From an uncultured Alistipes sp. (GTDB lineage: Bacteria > Bacteroidota > Bacteroidia > Bacteroidales > Rikenellaceae), in NCBI GenBank assembly GCA_900546005.1, contig URBJ01000004.1, positions 1 to 51,244 of the forward strand: 51,244 nucleotides of DNA, given 5' to 3'. Shown one piece after another: positions 7,144-16,029 of this stretch (positions are counted from its first letter, which is position 1; every line of letters begins with the position of its first letter). Under the pieces are notes generated by a model that did no database searches, had not been told where the DNA came from, and saw nothing but the letters and a program-made list of their open reading frames with translations. The translations under genes and the position numbers were made by a program.

Positions 7144-9900
7144 ATGAAAAAATTTCGACTTCCTCTGTTCCGATTGTTATGCCCGCTTCTGATGGTGTGG
7201 ATCGGTACAGCTTCTGCACAAACGGTTGGGACCATCCACCCTACCGACCTGACTTGCGAATACCTGAAAAATCCGGAAGTCATCGATGTCGCACAACCAC
7301 GCCTGTCTTGGATCAATACTGCCGACGACAACATACGCGGCGCATCACAAAGTGCATGGCAGATTCAAGTAGCCTCGTCGCAGGAGGCACTGCTGGATGG
7401 GAAAGCCGACCTTTGGGACAGCAAAAAGACCAAAGGCGATCAATCGATCCTCGTTCAATACGAAGGGAAGCCGCTCCAATCCCGACAAATCTGTTGGTGG
7501 CGTGTCCGGGTATGGGACAATAAAGGGAAAGCGTCAGAATGGAGCGCTCCGGCTTATTGGGGTATGGGTATTCTCGATCCGTCCGATTGGCAAGGCAAAT
7601 GGATCGGAGCTCCCTGGCAAAACGACCAATCACTGGAACAGGCCGGAGAACAAACACCACCACCCGCACCTCTATTGCGCAAAGCTTTTTCGATCGACAA
7701 ACCGATCGCATCGGCACGTTTCTACGGAACGGGGCTCGGTTATTTTGAGCTCTACCTGAACGGAGAAAAAGTGAGCGACGATGTTCTTGTGCCCAACCAA
7801 ACCAACTACGGGAAACGCCCGGGATTGGAAAAGAGAGGTATTTCGGTTGAGGACAATTTCCGTGAATATCGCGTCATGTATCTCGGGTACGACGTAACCG
7901 ATATGATCCGGCAGGGTGAAAACGTTGTCGGGGCTATTTTAGGAAATGGTTTTTTCAACTCATTGATTCACTGGACGCAAGCATACGGATCTCCTCGTTT
8001 TATCGGACAAATCCATATTACCTATACGGACGGAACGGAAGAGGTGATCGCGAGCGACGCCTCATGGAAAGCGAGCAAAAGTGCTATCGTCTCGGATATG
8101 ATTTATGCCGGCGAGCACTACGATGCACGTCTCGAACAACCGGGATGGGTTACTCCGGGCTTCGATGATTCGTCGTGGGAAGCCGTTGCAATACGCAAAG
8201 CTCCTGAAGGAAAACTCGTGGCACAGAATGCCCCGTCGGATCGGGTGATGGAGCGGTTGAAACCGGTCCGGATCGAAAAATTGGGTGAGGGCCGCTACCG
8301 CGTCGACTTCGGACAGGAGATTTCGGGATGGCTCCATCTGCACAATCTCACGGGAGAGGCCGGACAACGGATCGACATCAAATACATCTGCGAATCGCCC
8401 GTCGGATCGAACAGCTACACGCTGAACGGACGCGGCGACGAATCCTACCATACCCGCTTCACATGGTACGTATTCCGCGAAGTGGAGCTCAGCGGATGGC
8501 CCGGCGAACTGAACCCGGATCAACTGACCGCCGAAGCCGTCTATACGAACGTTGCAACGACGGGACACTTCTCCTGCTCGAACGAACTGTTCAACATGAT
8601 CAACCGCATCTGGTGGCGTAGCCAGACCGACAACATGCACGGTGGCATCGCCAGCGACTGCCCACACCGCGAGCGTTCGGCCTATACGGGCGACGGTCAA
8701 GTCTCCTGCGTTACGGTCATGCACAATCTGGATGCCGGTGCATTCTACCACAAATGGATCCGGGACATCTGGGGTGCACAAAATCCGGAAACAGGATACG
8801 TCCCCAACGGAGCCCCTTGGCAACCGGGCTGCGGTGGAGGAGTAGCATGGGGAGCAGCAATGAACATCATGCCATGGGAGTTCTACGTTCACTACGGGGA
8901 CAAACAGATGTTATCGGAAAATTTCGAAGCAATGAAAGAGCAGATCCGTTTTATGAAAAACTGGATCGGCCCGGACGGCATCATGTTAATGAATGCAGAA
9001 AATCAATGGAAAAATCTGGGAGACTGGTGCCCGGCATTCGAATTTCCGCCCACCGACATGGTCCACACCTTCTTCTTCTGGCGTTGTGCCGACATGACCG
9101 CTCAGGCCGCAAAGGCCCTCGGCGAAGAGGAGGATGCCCAGACCTACGCCGAACTGGCAAAGAAGACTGCCGACGCTTTTCACAAAAAATTCTACAATCC
9201 GGAGACGGGCAGTTACGGGAAATACGGAGGCAACATCTTTGCCTTGAAAATCGGCGTTCCCGAGGCTTATCGCGATCGGGTCGTTGCAACGCTGAAACAG
9301 GATATTCTGGATAACGGAGGCCATTTCGATACCGGAATCTTCGGTACCCAATTCTTCTTCGAAGTGCTGGCAGAAAACGGCCTGAACGATCTTGCATTCG
9401 AGGCGATGAACAAACGCGACTACCCGAGCTTCGGCCTCTGGATCGCACAAGGCGCCACCACGACATGGGAACAATGGAACGGGGAGAATTCCCGCAACCA
9501 CCCGATGTTCGGAGGCGGATTGACTTGGTTCTACCGCAAACTGGCCGGTATGAATGCCGATCCCGAACAGCCCGGATACAAACACATCATCTTCCGTCCG
9601 CAGCCTGTCGGCGATATCACCGAAGCCCGCTACGAGAAGCTGACTCCCTACGGCAACGCCTCGATCGAATGGAACAAACAGGATGTCCGGTTCACGATGA
9701 GTGTTGTGGTTCCGGTCGGCTCTTCGGCGACTGTCTACATACCGACATTCGGGAACAGCCAATCGGCAACGGTCGATGGTCAGGGAGCTTGTGCGACATT
9801 CGAGGGAACGGAAAACGGCTACGATAAATATACGGTATCCTCGGGTCGGTACACTTTCACTTCGGATCTGAACCCGAACCACGGACTCTATCTCAAATAA
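7144..9900 (+). CDS. Secreted alpha-L-rhamnosidase, GH78
   Basis: 918 residues with a signal peptide (cleavage expected after A25, TASA|Q), so periplasmic or surface-exposed. It should hydrolyse terminal alpha-L-rhamnose from plant or bacterial glycans with inversion. Domain order follows GH78: N-terminal fibronectin/beta domains (about 30-160, IHPTDLTCEYLKNP and PRLSWINTADDNIRGASQSA), a carbohydrate-binding beta domain (about 160-350), an (alpha/alpha)6 catalytic barrel (about 460-820) and a C-terminal beta domain. The motif SDCPHRERSAYTGDGQ gives D505, E510 and D517, whose spacing is the same as D567, E572 and D579 of the Bacillus GH78 enzyme RhaB. E776 in TTTWEQWNG matches the base E841. 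First gene of a three-gene operon, 20 bases from the next. Confidence 0.95.
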   Translation: MKKFRLPLFRLLCPLLMVWIGTASAQTVGTIHPTDLTCEYLKNPEVIDVAQPRLSWINTADDNIRGASQSAWQIQVASSQEALLDGKADLWDSKKTKGDQSILVQYEGKPLQSRQICWWRVRVWDNKGKASEWSAPAYWGMGILDPSDWQGKWIGAPWQNDQSLEQAGEQTPPPAPLLRKAFSIDKPIASARFYGTGLGYFELYLNGEKVSDDVLVPNQTNYGKRPGLEKRGISVEDNFREYRVMYLGYDVTDMIRQGENVVGAILGNGFFNSLIHWTQAYGSPRFIGQIHITYTDGTEEVIASDASWKASKSAIVSDMIYAGEHYDARLEQPGWVTPGFDDSSWEAVAIRKAPEGKLVAQNAPSDRVMERLKPVRIEKLGEGRYRVDFGQEISGWLHLHNLTGEAGQRIDIKYICESPVGSNSYTLNGRGDESYHTRFTWYVFREVELSGWPGELNPDQLTAEAVYTNVATTGHFSCSNELFNMINRIWWRSQTDNMHGGIASDCPHRERSAYTGDGQVSCVTVMHNLDAGAFYHKWIRDIWGAQNPETGYVPNGAPWQPGCGGGVAWGAAMNIMPWEFYVHYGDKQMLSENFEAMKEQIRFMKNWIGPDGIMLMNAENQWKNLGDWCPAFEFPPTDMVHTFFFWRCADMTAQAAKALGEEEDAQTYAELAKKTADAFHKKFYNPETGSYGKYGGNIFALKIGVPEAYRDRVVATLKQDILDNGGHFDTGIFGTQFFFEVLAENGLNDLAFEAMNKRDYPSFGLWIAQGATTTWEQWNGENSRNHPMFGGGLTWFYRKLAGMNADPEQPGYKHIIFRPQPVGDITEARYEKLTPYGNASIEWNKQDVRFTMSVVVPVGSSATVYIPTFGNSQSATVDGQGACATFEGTENGYDKYTVSSGRYTFTSDLNPNHGLYLK

Positions 9901-9920
9901 CACCTAAACTTCACACAACC

Positions 9921-11138
9921 ATGAAAAAGACCCTATTGTTTGCACTATCCGCACTATGTATAGCCGGATGTTGCGAGAAGCAAACCCAACCTACCCAAAC
10001 TGCTGTTCCGAAAATCGAGAGCACGGGTGAACTACCGATTCTGGCATGGCACAGCATTCCGGCAGACAGCACGACCCTCGAACGATTCCTCGAAATGAAA
10101 AACATCGGGATCAACACCCACTTTTCGGGATATCCCGATGCCGACGCGATGGAGCGGGCATTGGATTTGGCCGAGCAAGCTGGCATCAAGGTGATCATCT
10201 CTTGCCCCGAATTGAGCGAGGAGCCCGAAAAGACGGTAACGCGCTTCATGAATCACCCGGCATTGGCCGGCTACTTCCTGCGGGACGAACCGAATACGGA
10301 AGCCTTTCCGGAACTGGCCGCTTGGGCAAAACGTATCCGGGCAACCGATGACAACCACTTCTGCTACTTGAATCTGTTGCCGACCTATGCACCGTTAGAC
10401 ATGCTGAAAGCCGAAAGCTATCGTGACTATGTACACCGCTTCGATCAAGAGGTGCCTCTGCAGCTTTTGTCGTTCGACCACTACCCAATTGTAGGCGATC
10501 ACTACCGTCCGGATTGGTACGAAAATCTCGAAATCTTTTCGGACGAGGCCCGAAAAGCAGGGAAACCCTTCTGGGCATTCGCTCTGGCTACGGCACATGA
10601 CCCCTATCCGATTCCGGACCTGAGCCATCTCCGTCTCCAGATGTACAGCAACTTGGCTTACGGAGCACAGGGTCTGCAATACTTCACCTATTGGACCCCC
10701 GGTAAGAACCCGAACTGGAACTTCCATCATGGTCCGATCGGACTGGACGGCAAACGCACCGACGTGTACGACAAGATCAAGACGTTGAATACGGAACTCC
10801 AAGCGCTCAGCGGCGTATTTTTGGGTGCAGAGGTCCTTTCGGTTCGCCACACGGGCGACTCGATCCCACAAGGAACCGTTGCCCTGACCGAACTTCCGGC
10901 ACAGGTCAAATCCTTGGAGACGGAGGGCGAAGGCGCTGTCGTTTCTCTGCTGCAAAACAAGGACAAGCAATTTTTGGTCATTGTCAACCGCGACTTCAAG
11001 AACCGCATGCAACTGCACATCGAACTGGCTCCGGAGGTAAAACGAATCCTGAAGGATGGTTCGATCGTCGATGCATCGCTCTATTCGGATACGATGATGG
11101 TCGATCCGGGCGACGCAATGATCTATATGTTGAATTAG
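9921..11138 (+). CDS. Lipoprotein with TIM-barrel glycosidase-like fold (paralog 1)
   Basis: 405 residues. The lipobox IAGC places the acylated cysteine at C17, so it is a membrane-anchored lipoprotein. The rest reads like a clan GH-A-type (beta/alpha)8 barrel: ELPILAWHSIP at strand 1, INTHFSGYPDADAMERAL, IKVIISCPEL, then YFLRDEPN with D122-E123 where clan GH-A enzymes keep the acid/base, LLSFDHYPIVGD, FWAFALATAHDPYP, LAYGAQGLQYFTYWTPG. A small C-terminal beta domain (about 300-405) includes FLVIVNRDFKNRMQLHIEL. I could not place it in a named GH family. At the strand where GH42-like enzymes keep a nucleophile glutamate, the sequence is FALATAH, with no glutamate. It is homologous to the next gene and is probably co-transcribed with GH78, which suggests a role in rhamnose-containing glycan use (inference). 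Confidence 0.8.
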   Translation: MKKTLLFALSALCIAGCCEKQTQPTQTAVPKIESTGELPILAWHSIPADSTTLERFLEMKNIGINTHFSGYPDADAMERALDLAEQAGIKVIISCPELSEEPEKTVTRFMNHPALAGYFLRDEPNTEAFPELAAWAKRIRATDDNHFCYLNLLPTYAPLDMLKAESYRDYVHRFDQEVPLQLLSFDHYPIVGDHYRPDWYENLEIFSDEARKAGKPFWAFALATAHDPYPIPDLSHLRLQMYSNLAYGAQGLQYFTYWTPGKNPNWNFHHGPIGLDGKRTDVYDKIKTLNTELQALSGVFLGAEVLSVRHTGDSIPQGTVALTELPAQVKSLETEGEGAVVSLLQNKDKQFLVIVNRDFKNRMQLHIELAPEVKRILKDGSIVDASLYSDTMMVDPGDAMIYMLN

Positions 11139-11153
11139 CACCCCGAAAGAGTC

Positions 11154-12368
11154 ATGAATTTTAAGAAGCTCTGTTTTTATCCGATTTTAACCATTTGCAT
11201 TCTCTGCTTGTTCGGGGCTCGCCTCTCGGCCCAAGAAAAGATTCCGCAAAAGGAGATCCCCATCGTAGCATGGTTCGGGGTACCGGAGGAAGAGGCCACC
11301 GTTGAACGGTTCGAAGAGCTGAAAGCGGCGGGATTCACCATCAATCTGCGAGGTTGCTCCAATGCGGACCAGATGGCGAAGGCGCTCGACGCGGCTCAAA
11401 AAGCCGGAGTGAAATTGATCGTGGCCTGTCCCGAATTGCAATCCGATCCGGAAAATACCGTAAAACGATTCATGAAACATCCGGCCACGATAGGATACCT
11501 GCTTCGTGATGAACCGCTCGCAAGCGACTTCCCCGGATTAAGCGAATGGGCAAAAAGAATCCAGTCTGTCGACAAAGAGCATTTCTGCTATTTGAATCTC
11601 TTCCCGAACGGTCCGAAAGAACATTTGGATGCATTAGGCGTCAAAAGTTACAGAGAATATGTTTCGCGTTTCGAAGCTGAAGTTCCGGTCCAATTCCTTT
11701 CGTTCGACCACTATCCGATCACCTATAACGGCATGAAAGAGGAGTGGTACGAAAATTTGGAAGAGTTCTCGGACGAGGCGAAAAAGGCGGGCAAAGATTT
11801 TTGGGCTTTTGCCATGTCGACCCAGCACTGGAAATATCCGCATCCCACACTGGCCACTTTGCGGCTTCAGATGTTCAGCGATCTGGCATACGGAGCCCAA
11901 GGTCTGCAATTTTTCACCTATTGGACCCCCGTCAATTCGGAAGGCTTCGACTACCAGTTCGGGCCGATCGGACTGGACGGTAAACGAACGGTGGCCTACG
12001 ATCTGGTTCGACAGGTGAATCAAGAGATCAAGGCGCTTTCGGGCGTTTTTGTCGGGGCCAAGGTTCTCTGGGTACGCCATACGGGACCGAAAATTCCGCG
12101 CGGGACGATCCGTCTCGATAAATTGCCCGAACCGGTCCGCGTGCTCGAGACGGAAGGAACGGGAGCCGTTATCTCGCTGTTAGAAAACGAAGGGAAACAA
12201 TTTTTGGCGATCGTCAACCGCGATTACGAGGCACCCATGCGGTTGATCTTCTCAGCCGATGCCAAAGTCAAACGTATCCTCAAAGACGGTACCATCGTTC
12301 CGGCCAGTGCCTACACTCCGGTAATGACCGTCGATCCCGGAGATATCGTCATTTACATGTGGGAATAA
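11154..12368 (+). CDS. Secreted TIM-barrel glycosidase-like protein (paralog 2)
   Basis: 404 residues, full-length homolog of the preceding lipoprotein, 15 bases downstream. It carries an ordinary signal peptide (LFGARLSAQ) and no lipobox cysteine at the cleavage site, so this copy is likely soluble in the periplasm or secreted while its sister is membrane-anchored. Shared landmarks are YLLRDEP (D119-E120), FLSFDHYPIT, DFWAFAMSTQH, SDLAYGAQGLQFFTYWTP, GPIGLDGKRT and a C-terminal FLAIVNRDYEAPM. Like paralog 1, it lacks a glutamate at the position expected for a clan GH-A nucleophile (AFAMSTQH). It is the last gene of the GH78 operon and ends at a strong terminator. Function unknown; possibilities are a divergent glycosidase, a lyase-type enzyme or a non-catalytic glycan-binding barrel. 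Confidence 0.8.
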   Translation: MNFKKLCFYPILTICILCLFGARLSAQEKIPQKEIPIVAWFGVPEEEATVERFEELKAAGFTINLRGCSNADQMAKALDAAQKAGVKLIVACPELQSDPENTVKRFMKHPATIGYLLRDEPLASDFPGLSEWAKRIQSVDKEHFCYLNLFPNGPKEHLDALGVKSYREYVSRFEAEVPVQFLSFDHYPITYNGMKEEWYENLEEFSDEAKKAGKDFWAFAMSTQHWKYPHPTLATLRLQMFSDLAYGAQGLQFFTYWTPVNSEGFDYQFGPIGLDGKRTVAYDLVRQVNQEIKALSGVFVGAKVLWVRHTGPKIPRGTIRLDKLPEPVRVLETEGTGAVISLLENEGKQFLAIVNRDYEAPMRLIFSADAKVKRILKDGTIVPASAYTPVMTVDPGDIVIYMWE

Positions 12369-12392
12369 GCACCTTGTTCCTGCTTGTCAAAC

Positions 12393-12426
12393 AAAAAACG
12401 CCGACTCTATTGGTCGGCGTTTTTTG
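12393..12426 (+). terminator. Terminator of the GH78 operon
   Basis: ACGCCGAC (12398-12405) pairs with GTCGGCGT (12413-12420) around a 7-base loop, flanked by an A-run upstream and a T-run (12420-12425) downstream. Classic intrinsic terminator about 25 bases after the stop codon of the last gene. Confidence 0.92.
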
Positions 12427-12504
12427 TTATCCCGTCCGTAAAGTATCCGACAAATTTGACAACGCTCCGGCGCCGACGTTTTTTTACAACTTCCCCACCT
12501 GTTT

Positions 12505-12538
12505 TTTGAAGCCAAATTCTTAAAAATATCTATTTTTG
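12505..12538 (+). promoter_or_regulatory. Promoter of the orphan lipoprotein gene
   Basis: TTTG at 12505-12508 and TATTTTTG at 12531-12538, separated by 22 bases, close to the Bacteroidota consensus. Transcription would start near 12545, which argues against translation from the ATG at 12549. Confidence 0.55.
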
Positions 12539-12578
12539 CTCGGTATAAATGGCATCAATCATGAAAGGAATATTCAGC

Positions 12579-13862
12579 ATGCAGACAAGACTTTTCGTCG
12601 CAGGATGGTGTTTATTGACAGTCATGTTCCTGTCATCCTGCGCTTCGGACTCCAACGACGATCTACCACAACCTCAACCACCTACCCCTTCGGGATTGGT
12701 ACTGCTCGACACGGAATATCATGTCGTGAAAGGTGACACTTTCAAGGTCCGCTTCCGGATCAATCCTTCGGGCATCGATCTGAAACAGGAGGACCTCAAA
12801 CTGGATTTTACCGAGAGCCAGACCTACACACCCTACACGCCGGAATCGGGAGAGGCTCTGCCGACGAAAATCTCCTACGTCACTCCGTCGGACTTTTACG
12901 CATGTACGGCACTCGAACCCGACAAAAATGCTGCGGGAGATACGCTTGACGGACAATGGGTGCTGACGATCCGGACGCAGGGCGAGGACAACTTCATGAA
13001 CCTTTCGACCATTCATCTCGTCATGCAATATACGGATGCAACAGGAGCGACACGCCTGATCACCTCCTCCAATGCGATCGAAGCCCAAATCTATCCGCGA
13101 GTCGACGAAGGAATCTTGATCGGGTATTCAAAGGGACAGACCTATCGCGGAGCCAGTAAGGACAGCGTCTTACCCTATCCGGTTCTGTTAGACGTACAAT
13201 GCTACAAAAACGAGGCGGACGAATATTGGTGGTACAATCGGGAGCTGATCACCGAGATGGAATTCACCGTTGACACAGCGAGCCAAAATCTGTTTACGAT
13301 TACTCCGAGTGCCGATACCAGCTTCGTCTCCTTCACTCCGACCTCCGATCCGAGGTGGGATGCGTTCGAGAACGGATCGGAATCCGCTCTGTCGACACCC
13401 GCACGCATCAAATTGGTCGACACCTCCGGATATGCGTTGGAGCAGCAGTTCAATCTCACTTATTACAAAGCCAACATCACGGCACCTATCACGCTTTCGG
13501 CTAACGAAGTGAAAGAGTCCTCCGTCCTGTATGAAAAACTCTCGGAGTGGTTCGATCAGGTGGGGATAACCGCCGATTTCAACAGCGGACTCCTCCGCAC
13601 AACCCAAAGCAAAAGTTCCCACTCCACATCGATATCGAAGGTCGGGGTCAGACTCTCATTGGAAACGAGCGGCGGAGACGGCAACGATCCGTTCGATGCC
13701 GAGCTGAAAATCAACAACCTCGGAGTAAAGAAGGGAGAGTCTCCAGACAACATATTCAGTCTGAAGATCATCACTACGCCCTACTCCAGCAACAACGACA
13801 ACTACCAGAGCCTGATTCTATACGATGTTGCCGTTACCGTTGCACTCACCGTAACCAATTGA
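12579..13862 (+). CDS. Lipoprotein of unknown function
   Basis: 427 residues with a lipoprotein signal (WCLLTVMFLSSC, acylated C21) followed by a low-complexity Asp/Pro/Gln linker (about residues 22-38, with PQPQPP). The mature part looks all-beta and Thr/Ser/Asp-rich, like surface or periplasmic Bacteroidota lipoproteins, with no catalytic motif I recognise. Three ATG codons are in frame (12549, 12561, 12579). I chose 12579 because AAGGAA lies about ten bases upstream and because the predicted transcription start is around 12545, but 12561 is also possible. It is monocistronic between its own promoter and the terminator at 13925. No sugar-utilisation SusC/D partner is adjacent. Function is not proposed. 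Confidence 0.8.
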   Translation: MQTRLFVAGWCLLTVMFLSSCASDSNDDLPQPQPPTPSGLVLLDTEYHVVKGDTFKVRFRINPSGIDLKQEDLKLDFTESQTYTPYTPESGEALPTKISYVTPSDFYACTALEPDKNAAGDTLDGQWVLTIRTQGEDNFMNLSTIHLVMQYTDATGATRLITSSNAIEAQIYPRVDEGILIGYSKGQTYRGASKDSVLPYPVLLDVQCYKNEADEYWWYNRELITEMEFTVDTASQNLFTITPSADTSFVSFTPTSDPRWDAFENGSESALSTPARIKLVDTSGYALEQQFNLTYYKANITAPITLSANEVKESSVLYEKLSEWFDQVGITADFNSGLLRTTQSKSSHSTSISKVGVRLSLETSGGDGNDPFDAELKINNLGVKKGESPDNIFSLKIITTPYSSNNDNYQSLILYDVAVTVALTVTN

Positions 13863-13924
13863 TCGGTTTAAGCGCAGTAAAGACTTTTTAAAAATTACCA
13901 CCATACCGCATCCCCGGCACAACG

Positions 13925-13958
13925 ATATTCCGGCACTCACCGTGCCGGAATATTTTTT
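13925..13958 (+). terminator. Terminator of the orphan lipoprotein gene
   Basis: ATATTCCGGCAC (13925-13936) pairs perfectly with GTGCCGGAATAT (13942-13953) around loop TCACC, followed by a T-run to 13958. Located 62 bases after the stop codon. Confidence 0.92.
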
Positions 13959-14041
13959 CACAGAGGGGTGACTCAAATTCCTCTCTCATTTCACCTATCC
14001 AGAACACGTACGGTTCGGATATAAATATCGGGAAATTTGAT

Positions 14042-14049
14042 TACTTTTG
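14042..14049 (+). promoter_or_regulatory. -7 box for ricT-gldH-trmB
   Basis: TACTTTTG matches TAnnTTTG and lies 84 bases before the ricT start. The -33 region shows no clear TTTG. Confidence 0.5.
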
Positions 14050-14132
14050 TAGCATATCGAAACGACACGCTTTCTCGCGCCCGGACAAAATCCGGACAGA
14101 CAGGAGAAAGGAGTCACCGAAAAACAAAACTC

Positions 14133-15548
14133 ATGGATAATACAAATAGAGAAGATCAGCATCAAGAATCGGCCTGCACACTCGATATGGGAAGAGGGTG
14201 TTCGTTCTGCCACAACGGCAGCGAAACCGTCGTCTCCTCATGTGAAGGATGCTACAAGCTTCACTCCTACAACTGGTTGGAAGGGATGCCCGAGGTCATT
14301 CCGAGCGACATCTACGAGGTCCGGTTCAAGAACACCCGGAAAAGTTACTACCGCAATGTCAACAATCTTTCGCTGAAACGGGGGGATATCGTCGCTGTGG
14401 AAGCCGCTCCGGGACACGATATCGGCATTGTCTCGATGACCGGAGATCTGGTTGCCCGGCAGATGAAGCGTATCGGTTTCAATCCCCAGAACGGAGAGTT
14501 CAAAAAGATCTACCGCAAAGCCAAACCCTATGACATAGAGAAGTGGCAAGAGGCCATCGCCCTCGAACACGAGACGATGATCCGGGCCCGACAGATCGCT
14601 GCCGACATGAAATTGAACATGAAAATCGGCGATGTCGAGTATCAAGGCGACAAGATCAAGGCTATTTTCTACTACATTGCCGACGAACGCGTCGATTTCC
14701 GCGAACTGATCAAGGTCTTCGCCGAACAGTTCCGCATCCGGGTCGAGATGAAGCAGATCGGAGCCCGTCAAGAGGCCGGTCGGATCGGAGGTTTGGGCTC
14801 CTGCGGACGGGAGCTGTGCTGCGCTTCGTGGATTGCCAACTTCGTTTCGGTAACCACCAATTCGGCCCGACAACAGGAGATTTCGCTGAATCCCCAGAAA
14901 CTTGCCGGACAGTGCGGCAAGTTAAAGTGCTGCTTGGTGTATGAGCTCGACACATATATCGATGCCCGTAAGGAGTTCCCTCACCTCAATCAACCCTTGC
15001 AGACGGAAGAGGGCGAATTCCATCTGGTCAAAAGCGACATATTGAACCGCACCATGTGGTTCGCCGCCGATCCGGGATCTCAATCCAACATGATCCCCCT
15101 CTCGGTCAACAGGGTCCGTGAGATTCTTCGGGCCAATCAGAAGGGCGTCAAGGTGGCACATTTGAGCCCGGATGCGACCGACCGAGATTCCGAGCCGACA
15201 TTTGCCGACGTGGTCGGAGAAGAGAGCCTGACCCGGTTCGACAAACAACAAAGTCGCCGCAAAAACCGGAAAAAGAAAAAGGCGTCTGCCGCAAATACAC
15301 AGGGCTCCGCACGCAACGAGGGTCAAGAACGGAGAACCGAGAGCAACGCTTCGGAGACGGATCGGTCGGGCAAGGAGGGAAACAAATCCCCCAAAAATAC
15401 GGCCGACGGTTCGACCAAAAACGGAGGGAACAACGAAGCCCGTAAGGAGGGCGCCCCTCGCAGAAATAACAAGAGACGCAAACGCAACAATCCGAATGGA
15501 GGACAGCCCCGACCGGAAGAGAAAAAACAGGAAACGCCGAGTGAATAG
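14133..15548 (+). CDS. ricT: RicT/YaaT family PSP1-domain protein
   Basis: 471 residues with the PSP1 domain that defines RicT (YaaT). In Bacillus, RicT forms an Fe-S complex with RicA and RicF and is needed for RNA processing; in Bacteroidota the role is not established. The core carries the conserved cysteine patches GGLGSCGRELCCASW and QCGKLKCCLVYE. At the N-terminus is an added cysteine cluster, C23xxC26 and C37xxC40 (GCSFCHNG, SSCEGCY), resembling a small metal-binding ribbon. From about residue 375 the protein becomes a basic, Asn/Gly/Lys/Arg-rich, probably disordered tail (RRKNRKKKK, RRNNKRRKRNN), which would suit RNA contact (inference). The ATG at 14133 is chosen over one 32 codons upstream, which lies inside the promoter region. 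It overlaps gldH. Confidence 0.9.
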   Translation: MDNTNREDQHQESACTLDMGRGCSFCHNGSETVVSSCEGCYKLHSYNWLEGMPEVIPSDIYEVRFKNTRKSYYRNVNNLSLKRGDIVAVEAAPGHDIGIVSMTGDLVARQMKRIGFNPQNGEFKKIYRKAKPYDIEKWQEAIALEHETMIRARQIAADMKLNMKIGDVEYQGDKIKAIFYYIADERVDFRELIKVFAEQFRIRVEMKQIGARQEAGRIGGLGSCGRELCCASWIANFVSVTTNSARQQEISLNPQKLAGQCGKLKCCLVYELDTYIDARKEFPHLNQPLQTEEGEFHLVKSDILNRTMWFAADPGSQSNMIPLSVNRVREILRANQKGVKVAHLSPDATDRDSEPTFADVVGEESLTRFDKQQSRRKNRKKKKASAANTQGSARNEGQERRTESNASETDRSGKEGNKSPKNTADGSTKNGGNNEARKEGAPRRNNKRRKRNNPNGGQPRPEEKKQETPSE

Positions 15549-16023
15549 AGCCGGACTTCTGCATGCCACGATGCTGCTTTTGGGAACCGTTGTGTTTTCT
15601 TCATGCCTTGCGCCGCAGCAGATCTTTACGACGGAGATCGACGAATTCGGATGGCCGGCGGAGCGTGAAGTCTCGGTCGAGGTTTCCAATGCAGACACCG
15701 TTTCGCTGCGTTCGTTGCATGTCGTCGTACGGTACGGCAATGAATACACTCCCGAACCGTTAGACCTCTCCGTCACAACCGTTACCCCGGACGGATACCG
15801 ATGGATCGACACCCTGTCGGTACCGGCCCCGGAACAACGATCGGCATACGGACTTTATCAAGACATCGAGCAGCCCTATCGCCGACAGACCCTCTTGAAC
15901 CGCAGCGGCCGATATGTTTTTATTTTCCGGCCCATAACACCCCGAAACGAGATTAAGGGTGTTGCAGCCATAGGCATCGATATCCGGCCGGATCAACTCC
16001 TCAACAACGAAACCGATTTTTAA
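15541..16023 (+). CDS. gldH: GldH-like lipoprotein
   Basis: About 160 residues if read from the GTG at 15541, which overlaps the ricT stop by 8 bases. The alternative ATG at 15496 adds 15 basic residues and overlaps by 53. The lipobox FSSC places the lipidated cysteine at C22 for the GTG start. The mature protein matches GldH in its spacing and its end: LVVRYGNEYTPE-like strand region, YGLYQDIEQPY, SGRYVFIFRPITPRNE and GVAAIGIDI. GldH belongs to the gliding/type IX secretion-linked lipoproteins in flavobacteria, but non-gliding gut Bacteroidales retain it, and its role there is unclear. Position directly after ricT is a recurrent Bacteroidota arrangement (from memory). It is followed 6 bases later by trmB. 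Confidence 0.82.
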   Translation: MNRAGLLHATMLLLGTVVFSSCLAPQQIFTTEIDEFGWPAEREVSVEVSNADTVSLRSLHVVVRYGNEYTPEPLDLSVTTVTPDGYRWIDTLSVPAPEQRSAYGLYQDIEQPYRRQTLLNRSGRYVFIFRPITPRNEIKGVAAIGIDIRPDQLLNNETDF

Positions 16024-16029
16024 CACCTT

